Source: Nesterenkonia marinintestina
GTDB lineage: Bacteria; Actinomycetota; Actinomycetes; Actinomycetales; Micrococcaceae
NCBI RefSeq assembly: GCF_025420485.1
Contig: NZ_JAOEFD010000013.1
Span: 1 to 64,000 of the forward strand
Length of the DNA stretch: 64,000 bases
Reading direction: 5' to 3'
Positions 26,001 to 34,460 of the stretch are shown here, piece after piece (within the stretch, counting starts at the first letter, position 1; each line of letters opens with the position of its first letter). The position numbers were made by a program, and so were the translations under genes. The notes below the pieces were generated by a model. The model had not been told where the DNA came from and searched no databases. It saw only the letters and a program-made list of their open reading frames with translations.

Positions 26001-26681
26001 GACGTCGAGGTAGAGGCCGTACAGCTCACCGGCAGGCTGCCAGGCCGGGTGCCCGGGGCCGCGTCCGGCGGCGGCCTCCCGGCCCCACTCCGTCAGCTCC
26101 TCAGGACCGACCCCGTATTCGGAGGCGCGGTCGAAGAGCTCACGGATCTCCTGACGGAAGCCGGAGGTCCCCGCGGCCTCCCGCAGATCCGCACGCACGA
26201 TCTCCCGTGTCCCCTCCCCGGTGGACGGGTCCACGACGCGCCAGTCGATCCTGGTCTCCTCGGAACTCAGCAGGGCGGCGATCTCCCGGTCCTGTTCGGC
26301 GCCGGAGAGCAGACGGGGAGCACGATCGGCGAGGTCGAGCAGGCCGCGGCGCCGGGCCTCACCGATGATCCGGAAGGCGTAGGAGGCGAACGAACGGGAC
26401 GGCTGATCGGTCAGCGTCCCGTCCCGAGGGTCCTGCGCCCAGCGGGACTCGACGGCGTCGCGCAGCCGGGCCGATGTGCTCCTCGTCGGAGACAGCAGCA
26501 GGAGCTCGTGGGAGTCATGGCCGCTCTGCAGGAACCGCAGCGCCAGGTGCGCCGCCGTCGTCGTCTTCCCTGTGCCGGGTCCGCCGAGGACCAGCAGGGG
26601 ACCGTGGTCGCCGGATGCGACCCGCTCGAACACCTGCTGCTGGGCCTGATCAGGGGTGAACACCTCTGCGCGCTGTGCCAT
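23013..26681 (-). CDS. adnA: AdnA-type subunit of the AdnAB motor-nuclease
   Basis: The 1222-residue protein has Walker A GGPGTGKT (33-40), a weakly conserved helicase core (LVDDLQEANPNV for motif II) and a C-terminal nuclease with SGKIDRLE, YIIDHKTG and AQLGLYQ. Cysteines cluster around the nuclease: CPAH, ECGICGH, and CRAGVLCPIC near the end, suggesting a bound metal. It is the first gene of the operon. ATG 26681 is used; a TTG at 26693 with AGGGG five bases before it would add four residues and is a real alternative. AdnA pairs with AdnB to process DNA ends. Confidence 0.87.
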   Translation of the reverse strand: MAQRAEVFTPDQAQQQVFERVASGDHGPLLVLGGPGTGKTTTAAHLALRFLQSGHDSHELLLLSPTRSTSARLRDAVESRWAQDPRDGTLTDQPSRSFASYAFRIIGEARRRGLLDLADRAPRLLSGAEQDREIAALLSSEETRIDWRVVDPSTGEGTREIVRADLREAAGTSGFRQEIRELFDRASEYGVGPEELTEWGREAAAGRGPGHPAWQPAGELYGLYLDVLGQQAPNAFDPSGLIARACDVLEEDAALLEAERGRLRLILVDDLQEANPNVHRLLRLIGAGGPVVAFANPDAAVQGFRGARPDLLANWAADGGDQSLPDGTRLRGRRGSMRPTDVSAGRDPEVLSLVQDHRMSDEVGAVYGRVVRRIGAVGDSQLYRSRWELLAVDRSQELEELVAAQRTRREEDHAHGSRAKPGPHRNFPAGTDTSARGSSVSIVGSEDHGEQMILQEVLERHHRGGPDGAGVPLGEIAVITRSGTDVHRLMRLFAAHGLAVERSMSEVVLRRETAVAPLLRIMRAVTGTEAEDRLDVPTVQRLLAGPYGGVDAITLRRIRRVLLALERERIAEAGEDVGGARGSDALLLAAVEDPEDPVSVRAAESEHRALTGLRRIARMVAAARGSAETPGAGPGDVLWALWTAGGRQRRWVEESEGGGEQARRANRDLDAVVALFEAAERYTDQLPGQRIGHFVTYIEEMELPMDTLAETSTVGDAVSVLTPATAAGREFDTVILTGMQDGVWPDLRPRGELLASSRLADLAAGDADRGGRSARAKRMQVLQDEYRLFAAAVSRARRRLVGIGVTSTDQTPSLLIDLIVPPVERPSPELARPRPMTAPTLAAELRRTLESHASGDSRIPDDVAEDAARALAVLGNAYAETTGESITGAAPSDWWGLVDPKQFEELITEDELDEGAQIRVSPSSAGTAQDQPLSWFVGAVGGEPETDRRRELGMLIHSIAEDHPEPDEGATEGQTGDRLTAVLADRWPELGMAPDSFESRQEFVRAEAMVRRLAWYLHAAHDQGRTHVASEAHFTVSARLPVRGTPREVTVSGKIDRLEREDDGRYYIIDHKTGKEGPRRCPAHPQGSTSTSPEECGICGHAQLGLYQRLVATPGEQKVVVRGEDEVELSGETAGAGLLYLGSVAKNLEGIEYRQQAVGDVEPGEDWPAEAQAWPDLLLIEAAATVTGRRFMVHHVPGQSCRAGVLCPICPGAGTVTQPNAE

Positions 26682-26743
26682 GGAACCATCCAACCAGACC
26701 CCTGTGACACGGTTCCTCCGCGGACGCTGTCAGAGGGACGCGC

Positions 26744-26749
26744 TACGGT
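26744..26749 (+). promoter_or_regulatory. -10 box of a leaderless exonuclease promoter
   Basis: TACGGT is followed by six bases and ATG 26756, the same leaderless spacing seen at nudC, mrp and the PHP gene. Confidence 0.6.
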
Positions 26750-26755
26750 GAATCC

Positions 26756-27484
26756 ATGGAGAATCCCGCGCTGTTCGATCTGGAGCCCGCTCCCGACTCC
26801 TGGCACTCGTCGCGCCGCATCGGCTTCGACCTCGAGACCACCGGCCGTGACCCGCGCACCGCGCGGATCGTGAGCGCCGCCGTGGTGGTCCGGGACCCCG
26901 CAGAGGCCGGCCCCGCCGACGGCGCACCGCGCATCGCAGAATGGCTGGTGGATCCGGGGGTGGAGATCCCCGAGGAGGCGAGCGCCGTCCACGGCATCAC
27001 CACCGAGTACGCGCGGCAGAACGGATCCCCGGCCGACGAGGCGGTGCCGCAGATCCTGCACCGGATCATCGAGGAGCTCGATGCCGGCACAGCCGTGGTG
27101 ATCTTCAATGCGCCCTACGACCTCTCCGTCCTCTCCGCGGAGGCCGCTCGGTACGGAGCGGATCTGCCCTCGCCCCGACCGATCATCGACCCCCTGGTCA
27201 TCGACAAGCAGGTGGACCGGTACCGCCGGGGCAAACGAACACTGGGCCACATGGCAGAGCACTACGGGATCGTCCTCGACGACGCCCACTCCGCCGCACC
27301 GGACGCACAGGCCGCCCTGGAGATCGGCGACGCCCTGGCGCGGCGGTTCCCGCAGCTGCGGATGTCCGCCGAGGAGCTCCATGATCTCCAGATCGGGTGG
27401 AAGGCGGAGCAGGCGGCATCCCTGCAGGAGTACTTCCGTCGGACACGTCCCGACGCCGTCGTCGATCCGAGCTGGCCCCTCTGA
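26756..27484 (+). CDS. DnaQ-like DEDDh 3'-5' exonuclease
   Basis: The 242-residue protein has all exonuclease motifs: GFDLETTG (Asp25, Glu27), VVIFNAPYDLSVL for ExoII, and HSAAPDAQAAL for ExoIII with the DEDDh-type His. It resembles stand-alone epsilon-like exonucleases that trim single-stranded DNA or RNA; it lacks the polymerase-binding tail of DnaQ, so it is not clearly the replisome proofreader. It is divergent from adnA with 74 bp between, which suggests but does not show a repair role. Confidence 0.9.
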   Translation: MENPALFDLEPAPDSWHSSRRIGFDLETTGRDPRTARIVSAAVVVRDPAEAGPADGAPRIAEWLVDPGVEIPEEASAVHGITTEYARQNGSPADEAVPQILHRIIEELDAGTAVVIFNAPYDLSVLSAEAARYGADLPSPRPIIDPLVIDKQVDRYRRGKRTLGHMAEHYGIVLDDAHSAAPDAQAALEIGDALARRFPQLRMSAEELHDLQIGWKAEQAASLQEYFRRTRPDAVVDPSWPL

Positions 27485-27608
27485 GGCACCGCCTCGTCAC
27501 GATTCGCACCGGCCCGATGGTGATCACGATCTCATCACATGCTTGAACGCTCAGCGTCTCACCTGTTGGACTGAGTGGATTGGGTACACAACAGATGAGG
27601 TGATGAGA

Positions 27609-28124
27609 ATGGGTTCGAAGACCCTCGAGACGTCAGAACGGACCGCAGGCCGGGAACGGGCCTTCTTCGCACTCGGAGATGCCGTCGGCATCGAAGAGGA
27701 GGGACGCCCCGCGCTGGGAAGTCCTCACCATCACCTGGCCGGTCTGGCCCTCGTCGCCTCGATGACCGCGCTGGTGACGGTCGCACAGCCCTCGAACGCA
27801 CTGGCCCCGTTGGACTGGGCGTTCGGGTGGACCCTAGCAGCCGTAGTGCCCGCCGCAGGTCTCACCTGGGTCTGTGCCCGCTACTACTGCAGAGCGTTCG
27901 GGCTGCCGATCCGTGCAGGCGTTCCCCTTCAGATGGGCCTCGGTGCGACCGCATTGGCCGGAGGTGTGGCCCTCGGCGGCGTACTGCCGGGCTACGCCGA
28001 ATCCGTGGACAGCTTCCTCCTCCAGGTCATCGGCGCCCTCTCCGTGGTGGTCATAGGTGTGGCACCCGTCCACGGAGTCCTCTCGACGCTGCTCATGAAG
28101 CACGAGCGCGGCTATGCCGACTGA
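27609..28124 (+). CDS. Small multi-pass membrane protein, unknown function
   Basis: The 171-residue protein has a charged 45-residue start and about four hydrophobic helices (roughly 46-68, 73-95, 106-128, 137-162). I recognise no family. ATG 27609 is chosen over 27603 because GAGG lies eight bases before it. Its last 11 bases overlap the next gene, so the two small membrane proteins are probably co-expressed. Confidence 0.7.
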   Translation: MGSKTLETSERTAGRERAFFALGDAVGIEEEGRPALGSPHHHLAGLALVASMTALVTVAQPSNALAPLDWAFGWTLAAVVPAAGLTWVCARYYCRAFGLPIRAGVPLQMGLGATALAGGVALGGVLPGYAESVDSFLLQVIGALSVVVIGVAPVHGVLSTLLMKHERGYAD

Positions 28125-28548
28125 GTCCCCGACGAACGCCTTCCCGCCTCCCCACGTGCGTGAGCCGGCACCTGTGCCCTCCCGGGGCAGGGCGATGGTT
28201 GCCACGGTGTTCCTCACGGCCGTCTTCTTCGGAGTCAGCACCGCGCGCGATCACGAAATCGCCGGATGGGCCAGCCTCGCAGTCGCCGTGGTCTGCATAC
28301 CTGCTGTGGTCAGCTTCTACCGTGCGTCGCGTGACCGGCTGTCGGCCGGCCGCGCCGCCGCGTACGGAGCCGTCGCCGGGGGACTTCCCCCGTTGGTCCT
28401 CTGGCCCCTGGTCGGATACCTCGACCACCTGCCGCTGTTCGCGCTCATCTGCGCGCTCGTGGCCGCCGGGCTCGTGTCCCTCCTCCACCGTGCCCTCCTG
28501 GAGACCGACAGTCCGTCCCGCACTGCGGAGACCTCTGCGTCCGAATGA
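28114..28548 (+). CDS. Small membrane protein, unknown function
   Basis: The 144-residue product has a Pro-rich start and four hydrophobic segments (about 27-45, 49-68, 82-101, 106-127). It begins inside the end of the preceding membrane-protein gene, so translational coupling is likely. I recognise no family. It converges on the Fic gene 13 bp later. Confidence 0.65.
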   Translation: MPTESPTNAFPPPHVREPAPVPSRGRAMVATVFLTAVFFGVSTARDHEIAGWASLAVAVVCIPAVVSFYRASRDRLSAGRAAAYGAVAGGLPPLVLWPLVGYLDHLPLFALICALVAAGLVSLLHRALLETDSPSRTAETSASE

Positions 28549-28561
28549 CGACGCCTATAGG

Positions 28562-29152
28562 TCACAGCGGCTCGAGGTGTGAAGCGAGGAACACGCGCAG
28601 GGAGGTGCAGTCACCGGTGATCGCCCGCAGACGGCAGCGTCGCAGAGAGTCGACGTCGACGTCCTCCCAGCGCAGCTGGTATCCGGCGCGCCAGGCGAGC
28701 ATCGTGACGAACACGCTCTGGGACCGGGTGTTCCCGTCGTGGAACGGGTGGATGTCGGAGAGGTCTCCCCACCGCAGGGCCAACGCCTCGGCGAAGTCCT
28801 CCGACCCGAGACCCCTCAGGTGGTCCTCCTCCGCCAATTCGGCGAACAGCCGCTCCAGCCGGTCACGGATCTGATCGGGCGGGCAGTAGGTGACCGCGGT
28901 TCCCGTGGCCTTGGCGCCCACCGTTCGGAGCTCACCCGCGAAGTCGAAGAGCTCCCCGAGCATGCGCCGATGGATGCTGCACAGATAGGCGAAGTCAGGC
29001 ACCTCGGGCGGCCCCTCCCGCACCAGGCCCGCGATCGCGAGGCTCACGAATTCGTTCATGGCCTCATCCAGACGCTGGGCGCCCCGGATGCCGCGGCGGT
29101 TGCGCAGCACTCCCCAGGAATCCGGGTACGTGTACCTCTCCGGGGCGGTCAT
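28562..29152 (-). CDS. Fic-domain protein (AMP-transferase toxin candidate)
   Basis: The 196-residue protein has the Fic core HPFHDGNTR (135-143), keeping the catalytic His, the metal-binding Asp, the Asn and the terminal Arg; Thr fills the usual Gly/Lys place. GIRGAQRLDEAM and FAGELRTVGAK are typical of single-domain Fic proteins. Such proteins usually transfer AMP from ATP onto target hydroxyls, for example on gyrase or EF-Tu-like targets. Its ATG overlaps the stop of the small upstream gene as ATGA, the usual antitoxin-then-toxin arrangement. GC content matches the genome. Confidence 0.87.
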   Translation of the reverse strand: MTAPERYTYPDSWGVLRNRRGIRGAQRLDEAMNEFVSLAIAGLVREGPPEVPDFAYLCSIHRRMLGELFDFAGELRTVGAKATGTAVTYCPPDQIRDRLERLFAELAEEDHLRGLGSEDFAEALALRWGDLSDIHPFHDGNTRSQSVFVTMLAWRAGYQLRWEDVDVDSLRRCRLRAITGDCTSLRVFLASHLEPL

Positions 29153-29355
29153 CGGTTCGGATACCTCTCCAGCACCTGGGAGCGCGCCTGCGCCTCCTCG
29201 AGGTCCCCGCTCAGCACCCGCTCAGCCCGAACCAGGGCCTGCGTCGACGGGTAGTGACCGGCCATCAGCTGCACACGCTCGACCATGGCCGCGGCACGCT
29301 TCGGATCCATCGGCGATACCGCCGCCTCAGCCCCCGAGACCTCGGATTCGGCCAT
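29149..29355 (-). CDS. VbhA-like antitoxin partner of the Fic protein
   Basis: This 68-residue helical protein is placed by context and by a C-terminal segment, HYPSTQALVRAERVLSGDL, that resembles the end of VbhA-family antitoxins. ATG 29355 has AAGGAG seven bases upstream. VbhA proteins block Fic by placing the Glu of an S/TxxxE-G/N motif in the ATP site. Here the aligned stretch reads VQLMAG (29-33 region), with neither the Ser/Thr nor the Glu, so inhibition by the classical route is doubtful. It may be a degenerate or differently acting antitoxin. Confidence 0.65.
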   Translation of the reverse strand: MAESEVSGAEAAVSPMDPKRAAAMVERVQLMAGHYPSTQALVRAERVLSGDLEEAQARSQVLERYPNR

Positions 29356-29440
29356 GACGACGCTCCTTCCCCCCCCTGCGTCGATCTTAGCGTCGTCCTC
29401 ACCGGCGTCGAGGGTCGGGAGCATCCCCGGCAGATCAGGA

Positions 29441-30337
29441 TCAGACGTCGGCGGCCAGGCGGAAGCCGGTGTGTCCGAGCGAGGTGTTCGGCTCCGGAGT
29501 CGTCCGCGCGGAGGTCCTGTAGCGCCGACAGTACGAGTCGTGACACATATAGGACCCGCCCCTCAGCACCGCCTCGGAGGTCCACTCCCAGACGTTGCCG
29601 GTCGTCTCGTACAGGCCGAATCGGTTCGGCGGGAACGAGCGGACGGCCACCGTGCCAACCTCGCCGTCGGGCGCGTCCGGGAACTCTCCGACGAACGTGT
29701 TCATCAGCCGTCGGCCCTCGGGCTCGCGGACGCCGCCCCAGGGGAACGGCTGCTGGGAGAGTCCGCCCCGGCAGGCGTACTCCCACTCCGCCTCGCCGGG
29801 AAGTCGGGCACCGACCCAGAGGGCATAGGCCGAGGCGTCCCGGTGCGAGACATGGGTGACCGGATGCGCCTCCCGGCCGCGGACCGTGCTGCCCGGGCCC
29901 TCCGGGGCGTACCAGCAGGCTCCTCGGACCGCTCGCCACCAGGGGGCATCCCGCACCTCGGGCTCGCCACGGCGCGCCGCGGGACCCAGCAGCCCGGAGA
30001 AGACCAGAGAGTCGCCGTGGACCTCAGCGTCGGTGCGGTGACCGGTCTCGGCCACGAAGACTGCGAAGTCGGCCACCGTGACCGTAGTCGCCGCCGTCGC
30101 GAAGGGGGCGACGTCCGTCCGGCGCACGGGCCCCTCACCGTCCTCGGGGTAGGCCCAGGGATCCTCGGAGCCCATCAGGAACCGGCCGCCCGGCAGACCG
30201 ACCAGGGTCAGCTCGCCGGAGGCCGCGGCCCCCAGCTCGTCCAGCAGCCGACGCGGCGCCGTCGTCGTGCCGTGCGCGGCATGACCGTGGAGTCCGGAGG
30301 ACGGCGCGCAGCAGGTTCGTCCCCTGGGTGCGGTCAT
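29441..30337 (-). CDS. Formylglycine-generating enzyme (sulfatase modifier)
   Basis: The 298-residue protein is an FGE-sulfatase domain protein: GGRFLMGSEDPWAYPEDGEGP near 50-70, ARLPGEAEWEYACRGG near 180 and NVWEWTSE near 245. Both redox/copper cysteines are present, C265 and C270 in GGSYMCHDSYCRRYR, as in aerobic FGE. It oxidises the active-site Cys of sulfatases to formylglycine. GGAGGAG lies five bases before ATG 30337. It is divergent, by 59 bp, from the choline sulfatase gene, whose Cys63 is its expected target. Confidence 0.93.
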   Translation of the reverse strand: MTAPRGRTCCAPSSGLHGHAAHGTTTAPRRLLDELGAAASGELTLVGLPGGRFLMGSEDPWAYPEDGEGPVRRTDVAPFATAATTVTVADFAVFVAETGHRTDAEVHGDSLVFSGLLGPAARRGEPEVRDAPWWRAVRGACWYAPEGPGSTVRGREAHPVTHVSHRDASAYALWVGARLPGEAEWEYACRGGLSQQPFPWGGVREPEGRRLMNTFVGEFPDAPDGEVGTVAVRSFPPNRFGLYETTGNVWEWTSEAVLRGGSYMCHDSYCRRYRTSARTTPEPNTSLGHTGFRLAADV

Positions 30338-30396
30338 GTCATCTCCTCCGGTTAGCCTGGTCTTCGACCACCGTACTCGGACCAGGAGGAGACCCG

Positions 30397-31971
30397 GTGA
30401 GCAGCCCGGCGCAGCAGAACGGCGGAGCGTCCCGCCGCCCGAACATCGTCATCGTGCAGGCCGACCAGCTGGCCCCCGACGCGCTGGGCGCCTACGGCAA
30501 CGACGTCGTCGACTCTCCCCACATCGACGCGCTCGCCGAGGAGGGTGCGGTGTTCGACCGCGCCTACTGCAGCACTCCGCTGTGCGCACCGTCCCGGGCC
30601 TCGATGATGACCGGGCGCCTGCCCTCGGAGATCGGCTGCTACGACAACGGCGACGACTTCCCCTCCTCGACGCCGACCTTCGCCCACCATCTGCGTGCGG
30701 CCGGGTACCACACCGCGCTGGTCGGCCGGATGCACTTCATCGGCCCCGACCAGCACCACGGGTTCGAGGAGCGGCTGACCACCGACGTCTACCCTGCGGA
30801 CATGGACATGGTCCCGGACTGGGATCTGGACGCGCGGACGAAGCTGCAGTGGTACCACGACGCCGACAGCGTCTTCACCGCCGGGGTCTCGAAGGCCACG
30901 GTGCAGCTGGACTTCGACGAGGAGGTCGGATTCCACACCCTGCGACACCTCAATGATCGGGTCCGCGCGAATCGGTCCGCCGAAGGCCGCGGCGAACAGC
31001 CGCAGCCGTTCCTGATGGTCACCTCGTTCATACACCCCCACGACCCCTACGAACCGCCGCGGGAGCAGTGGGACCGGTACGACGGCGTCGACGTGGACTC
31101 CCCCGCCCACCCCCAAACCCCCGACGCCGCGACCGATCCCCACACCCACCGGCTGCGGGCGATGAGCGGGTTCGACGTCCGACAGCCGGACCACGAGCAG
31201 ACGCTGCGGGCCCGACGCGCCTACTACGCGGCGGTGAGCTACATCGACGACCACGTCGCCCGGATCAGGGCCCGGCTGCGGGAGCTGGACCTCGAGGACG
31301 ACACCGTCGTCATCGTGACCTCGGACCACGGCGACATGCGGGGAGAGAAGGGGCTCTGGTACAAGATGTCCCCCTACGAGCAGTCCGTCCGGGTGCCGCT
31401 GATCGTCTCCGGACCTGAACACCTGGTGCCCCGCGGCCGGTTCCGTGCCCCCGTCTCGCTGCTGGACCTGCTGCCCACCGTGCTGGGCCTGGCCGGGGCC
31501 GAAGACCCCGAGGCGCCGGGCACCTCGCTGCTCACTCTGGCCGAGCAGGAGCGGGCGGGCACGCTGGGCCCTCAGGACCGCGACGTGGTGGTCGAGTACC
31601 TCGCCGAAGGCGTACACCACCCCCAGCTGACCCTGGTCCGCGGCTCACACAAGTTCGTCCTGTGCCCCGGCGATCCGGACCAGCTCTTCGACCTCGACGC
31701 CGACCCGCACGAGCTCACCAACCTGGCCGCCGACCCGGAGCACAGCGCCCTGGCGGCCCAGCTGCGCAAGGAGCTGGAGACCCGCTACGACCTCGACTCG
31801 CTCGAGGCCGACGTCCGCAGCTCCCAGCACCGCCGACGGTTGGTCAGCCGGGCACTGGCCACGGGCAGGACCCGACCGTGGGATCTGGTGCCGGAACCCG
31901 CCTCGCGCTACGTCCGGGGCGACTTCTGGTCGGCCCTCGAGCACGGGACGATCCCGGACCCCGAGCGCTGA
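30397..31971 (+). CDS. betC: Choline sulfatase
   Basis: The 524-residue type I sulfatase has the modification motif C63-APSR followed by MMTGR, metal-binding residues in NIVIVQADQL and SDHGDMRGEKGLWYK, and the C-terminal choline-sulfatase region (RRLVSRALATGRTRPWDL, ending ASRYVRG). It releases choline from choline-O-sulfate, giving sulfate and a precursor of the osmolyte glycine betaine. GTG 30397 is set by AGGAGGA six to seven bases before it. No betaine-synthesis gene lies beside it, but an osmoprotectant-type importer is 11 kb away. Confidence 0.9.
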   Translation: MSSPAQQNGGASRRPNIVIVQADQLAPDALGAYGNDVVDSPHIDALAEEGAVFDRAYCSTPLCAPSRASMMTGRLPSEIGCYDNGDDFPSSTPTFAHHLRAAGYHTALVGRMHFIGPDQHHGFEERLTTDVYPADMDMVPDWDLDARTKLQWYHDADSVFTAGVSKATVQLDFDEEVGFHTLRHLNDRVRANRSAEGRGEQPQPFLMVTSFIHPHDPYEPPREQWDRYDGVDVDSPAHPQTPDAATDPHTHRLRAMSGFDVRQPDHEQTLRARRAYYAAVSYIDDHVARIRARLRELDLEDDTVVIVTSDHGDMRGEKGLWYKMSPYEQSVRVPLIVSGPEHLVPRGRFRAPVSLLDLLPTVLGLAGAEDPEAPGTSLLTLAEQERAGTLGPQDRDVVVEYLAEGVHHPQLTLVRGSHKFVLCPGDPDQLFDLDADPHELTNLAADPEHSALAAQLRKELETRYDLDSLEADVRSSQHRRRLVSRALATGRTRPWDLVPEPASRYVRGDFWSALEHGTIPDPER

Positions 31972-32003
31972 GCGGCTCCGAGCGGAGTCCGGCGGGCTTC
32001 GGG

Positions 32004-33317
32004 TCAGCCGGCGGGCTGGGCGTCCGCCGCGGCGCGCGCCGCGCCGGGCAGGGCGTCGAGGATCTGCCGCACAGCGGCGTCGTCGTGGGCGGCGGAGAGG
32101 AACCAGGCCTCGAAGACGCTCGGCGGGAGGAACACTCCGGCGTCGAGCATGGCGTGGAAGAACGGCCCGTAGCGGAAGGACTCCTGGGCCTGCGCGTCCG
32201 CATAGCTGTGCACCCCGGCGCGGGAGGTCCCGAAGGCGACGGAGAACAGCGACCCGACCTTCTGGATGCTGTGGTCCACACCGGCCTCGTCGAGTGCGGA
32301 CCCGAGCGCGGAGGCGACGACCTCGGCCTGAGCATCGATGTGGGAGTAGACCTCCGCGGTGGCGTGCTCCAGGGTCGCGGTGCCGGCCGCCATCGCGACC
32401 GGATTCCCGGAGAGCGTGCCTGCATGGTAGACGGGCCCGGTGGGCGCCAGGTGCTCCATGATCTCCCGTCGTCCGGCCAGCGCAGCGGTGGGCAGACCTC
32501 CGCCGATGACCTTGCCGAAGGTGAACAGGTCCGGCGTCCACCCCTCCTCCCGGCCGGAGGCGCCCCAGTACCCGGCCTCGGTGATGCGGAACCCGGTCAT
32601 CACCTCGTCGAAGATCATCAGGGCCCCGTGACGCCGGGTCAGCTCACGGATCAGACCGTTGAACCCGTCGGCCGGCGGCACCACGCCCATGTTCGCCGGG
32701 GTCGCCTCGGTGATGACCGCGGCGATCGAGTCGCCGTGCTCGGCGAAGACCTGCTCCAGTGCGGCGGCGTCGTTGTACTCCAGGACGATGGTCTCGGAGG
32801 CCTGGGCCTCGGTGACCCCCGCGGAGCCGGGCAGGCCCATCGTGGCCACCCCGGACCCGGCGGCGGCCAGCAGTCCGTCGGAATGTCCGTGGTAGCAGCC
32901 GGCGAACTTGACCACTAGGCTGCGTCCGGTGGCGCCGCGGGCCAGGCGGACGGCGGTCATGGTCGCCTCGGTGCCGGTGGAGACCATGCGGATCATCTCC
33001 GCACCGGGAACCCGCTCACGCACCAGCTGGGCCAGCCGGGTCTCGTCCGGGTGGGATGCTCCGAAGCCGAGGCCGTGGTCCACCGCTCGGTGCACTGCGG
33101 CCGTGACCTCCGGGTGGCGGTGACCCAGCAGGGCAGGGCCCCAGGAGCCGACGAGGTCCACATAGCGCCTCCCCTCGGCATCGGTCAGGTTGGGGCCCTC
33201 CGCGTCGACCATGAAGGCCGGAGTGCCGCCGACCGACCCGAAGGCCCGCACCGGGGAGTTCACCCCGCCGGGCATCAGGTCGCGGGCGGCGTCGAACAGC
33301 TGCTGATTCGTAGGCAT
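32004..33317 (-). CDS. hemL: Glutamate-1-semialdehyde 2,1-aminomutase
   Basis: The 437-residue protein is a class III PLP aminotransferase-fold enzyme; Lys269 in [10 protein letters not shown] binds PLP, and [22 protein letters not shown] and FDEVMTGFR are GSA-aminomutase signatures. It makes 5-aminolevulinate from the product of HemA. ATG 33317 has GAGGAG upstream at a long spacing; the frame is open to 33479 but the extra residues look non-coding. It is the last gene of the leftward haem operon and converges on betC. Confidence 0.95.
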   Translation of the reverse strand: MPTNQQLFDAARDLMPGGVNSPVRAFGSVGGTPAFMVDAEGPNLTDAEGRRYVDLVGSWGPALLGHRHPEVTAAVHRAVDHGLGFGASHPDETRLAQLVRERVPGAEMIRMVSTGTEATMTAVRLARGATGRSLVVKFAGCYHGHSDGLLAAAGSGVATMGLPGSAGVTEAQASETIVLEYNDAAALEQVFAEHGDSIAAVITEATPANMGVVPPADGFNGLIRELTRRHGALMIFDEVMTGFRITEAGYWGASGREEGWTPDLFTFGKVIGGGLPTAALAGRREIMEHLAPTGPVYHAGTLSGNPVAMAAGTATLEHATAEVYSHIDAQAEVVASALGSALDEAGVDHSIQKVGSLFSVAFGTSRAGVHSYADAQAQESFRYGPFFHAMLDAGVFLPPSVFEAWFLSAAHDDAAVRQILDALPGAARAAADAQPAG

Positions 33318-33361
33318 CGTGGGGGCTCTCCTCACCTCGGTCTGGGTCTGGGGCTGGGTCG

Positions 33362-34342
33362 TCAGTCTTCGCGCAGCCAGCCGGCGATCTCGGCCGCGTG
33401 GTAGGTCAGCACATTCTGGGCTCCGGCGCGGCGCAGCGACGTCATAGCCTCGAGCACCACGGACCGGCGGTCGATCCACCCGTTCGCGGCCGCGGCCTCG
33501 ATCATCGCGTACTCCCCGGAGACGTGATACGCCGAGACCGGCACGTCGCTGACCTCGGCGACGTCGGAGACGATGTCGAGATACGCCAGGCCGGGCTTGA
33601 CCATGACCATGTCAGCACCTTCGGCCAGGTCGGCCCCGACCTCGCGCAGCGCCTCGGTCCGGTTCGGGGCGTCCATCTGGTACTGGCGCCGGTCGCCCTG
33701 CAGCTGGGAGTCCACGGCCTCGCGGAAGGGGCCGTAGAACGCCGAGGCGTACTTCGCCGCATAGGCGAGGATCGGGACGTCGTAGTGTCCGGCCTCGTCG
33801 AGGGCCTGACGGATGACCGCCACCTGGCCGTCCATCATGCCCGACGGGGCGACGACGTCGGCGCCGGCCTCGGCCTGGACCACGCCCATCTGTGCGTAGA
33901 GCTCCAGCGTCGCATCGTTGTCCACCTCGCCCAGCTCGTCCAGGACGCCGCAGTGACCGTGGTCGGTGAACTCGTCCAGGCAGAGGTCGCTCATCACCGG
34001 CAGATCCTCGCCCACGCGGTGCTTCACCGCAGTGATCGTCCGGTTCAGGATGCCCTCCGGGTCGAGCCCGGCCGAGCCCGACGAGTCACGTGAGGCCGGG
34101 ATGCCGAAGAGCATCAGGCCCCCCAGACCGAGGTCACGGGCCTGCTCGGCGGCGTCGAGGATCGACTCCTCGGTGTGCTGGACGACCCCGGGCATGGAGC
34201 TGATCGGCTGCGGCTCCGTGATCCCCTCGCGCACGAAGGCCGGGAGGATGAAGTCTGCCGGATGGAGCCGGGTCTCGGCGACCAGCCGGCGCATCGCCGG
34301 GGTCCTGCGCAGACGGCGCGGGCGGCGGGCGGGGAACGTCAC
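33362..34342 (-). CDS. hemB: Delta-aminolevulinic acid dehydratase (porphobilinogen synthase)
   Basis: The 326-residue enzyme condenses two ALA to porphobilinogen. Schiff-base lysines are Lys197 ([17 protein letters not shown]) and Lys249 (MVMVKPG). The metal segment [14 protein letters not shown] keeps the first and third of the three zinc cysteines (Cys121, Cys131) and has Asp at the second, so metal use is uncertain. GTG 34342 has AAGGAG seven bases upstream. A separate -10-like box at 34425-34430 could give hemB-hemL their own transcript. Confidence 0.95.
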   Translation of the reverse strand: MTFPARRPRRLRRTPAMRRLVAETRLHPADFILPAFVREGITEPQPISSMPGVVQHTEESILDAAEQARDLGLGGLMLFGIPASRDSSGSAGLDPEGILNRTITAVKHRVGEDLPVMSDLCLDEFTDHGHCGVLDELGEVDNDATLELYAQMGVVQAEAGADVVAPSGMMDGQVAVIRQALDEAGHYDVPILAYAAKYASAFYGPFREAVDSQLQGDRRQYQMDAPNRTEALREVGADLAEGADMVMVKPGLAYLDIVSDVAEVSDVPVSAYHVSGEYAMIEAAAANGWIDRRSVVLEAMTSLRRAGAQNVLTYHAAEIAGWLRED

Positions 34343-34424
34343 TGTGGGGCTCCTTACAGGGGCGGTCTGACGGGGTGGTGCGCCGGCTGCACCTGGGGCG
34401 CGGCAGGCGCGGACGCCGCCTTCC

Positions 34425-34430
34425 AGTCTA
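34425..34430 (-). promoter_or_regulatory. -10 box before hemB
   Basis: TAGACT on the minus strand lies in the 118-bp gap between hemD and hemB, 83 bases before the hemB start. It would allow hemB-hemL to be expressed apart from the upstream genes. Confidence 0.4.
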
Positions 34431-34460
34431 GTGGCCGGTGCTGCGCGATGCTCAGGCCGC

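Noticed and set aside
28562..28900. Fic and the DNA methyltransferase as parts of one restriction-type island
   Set aside because: They are 17 kb apart, have ordinary composition and are separated by core haem genes.
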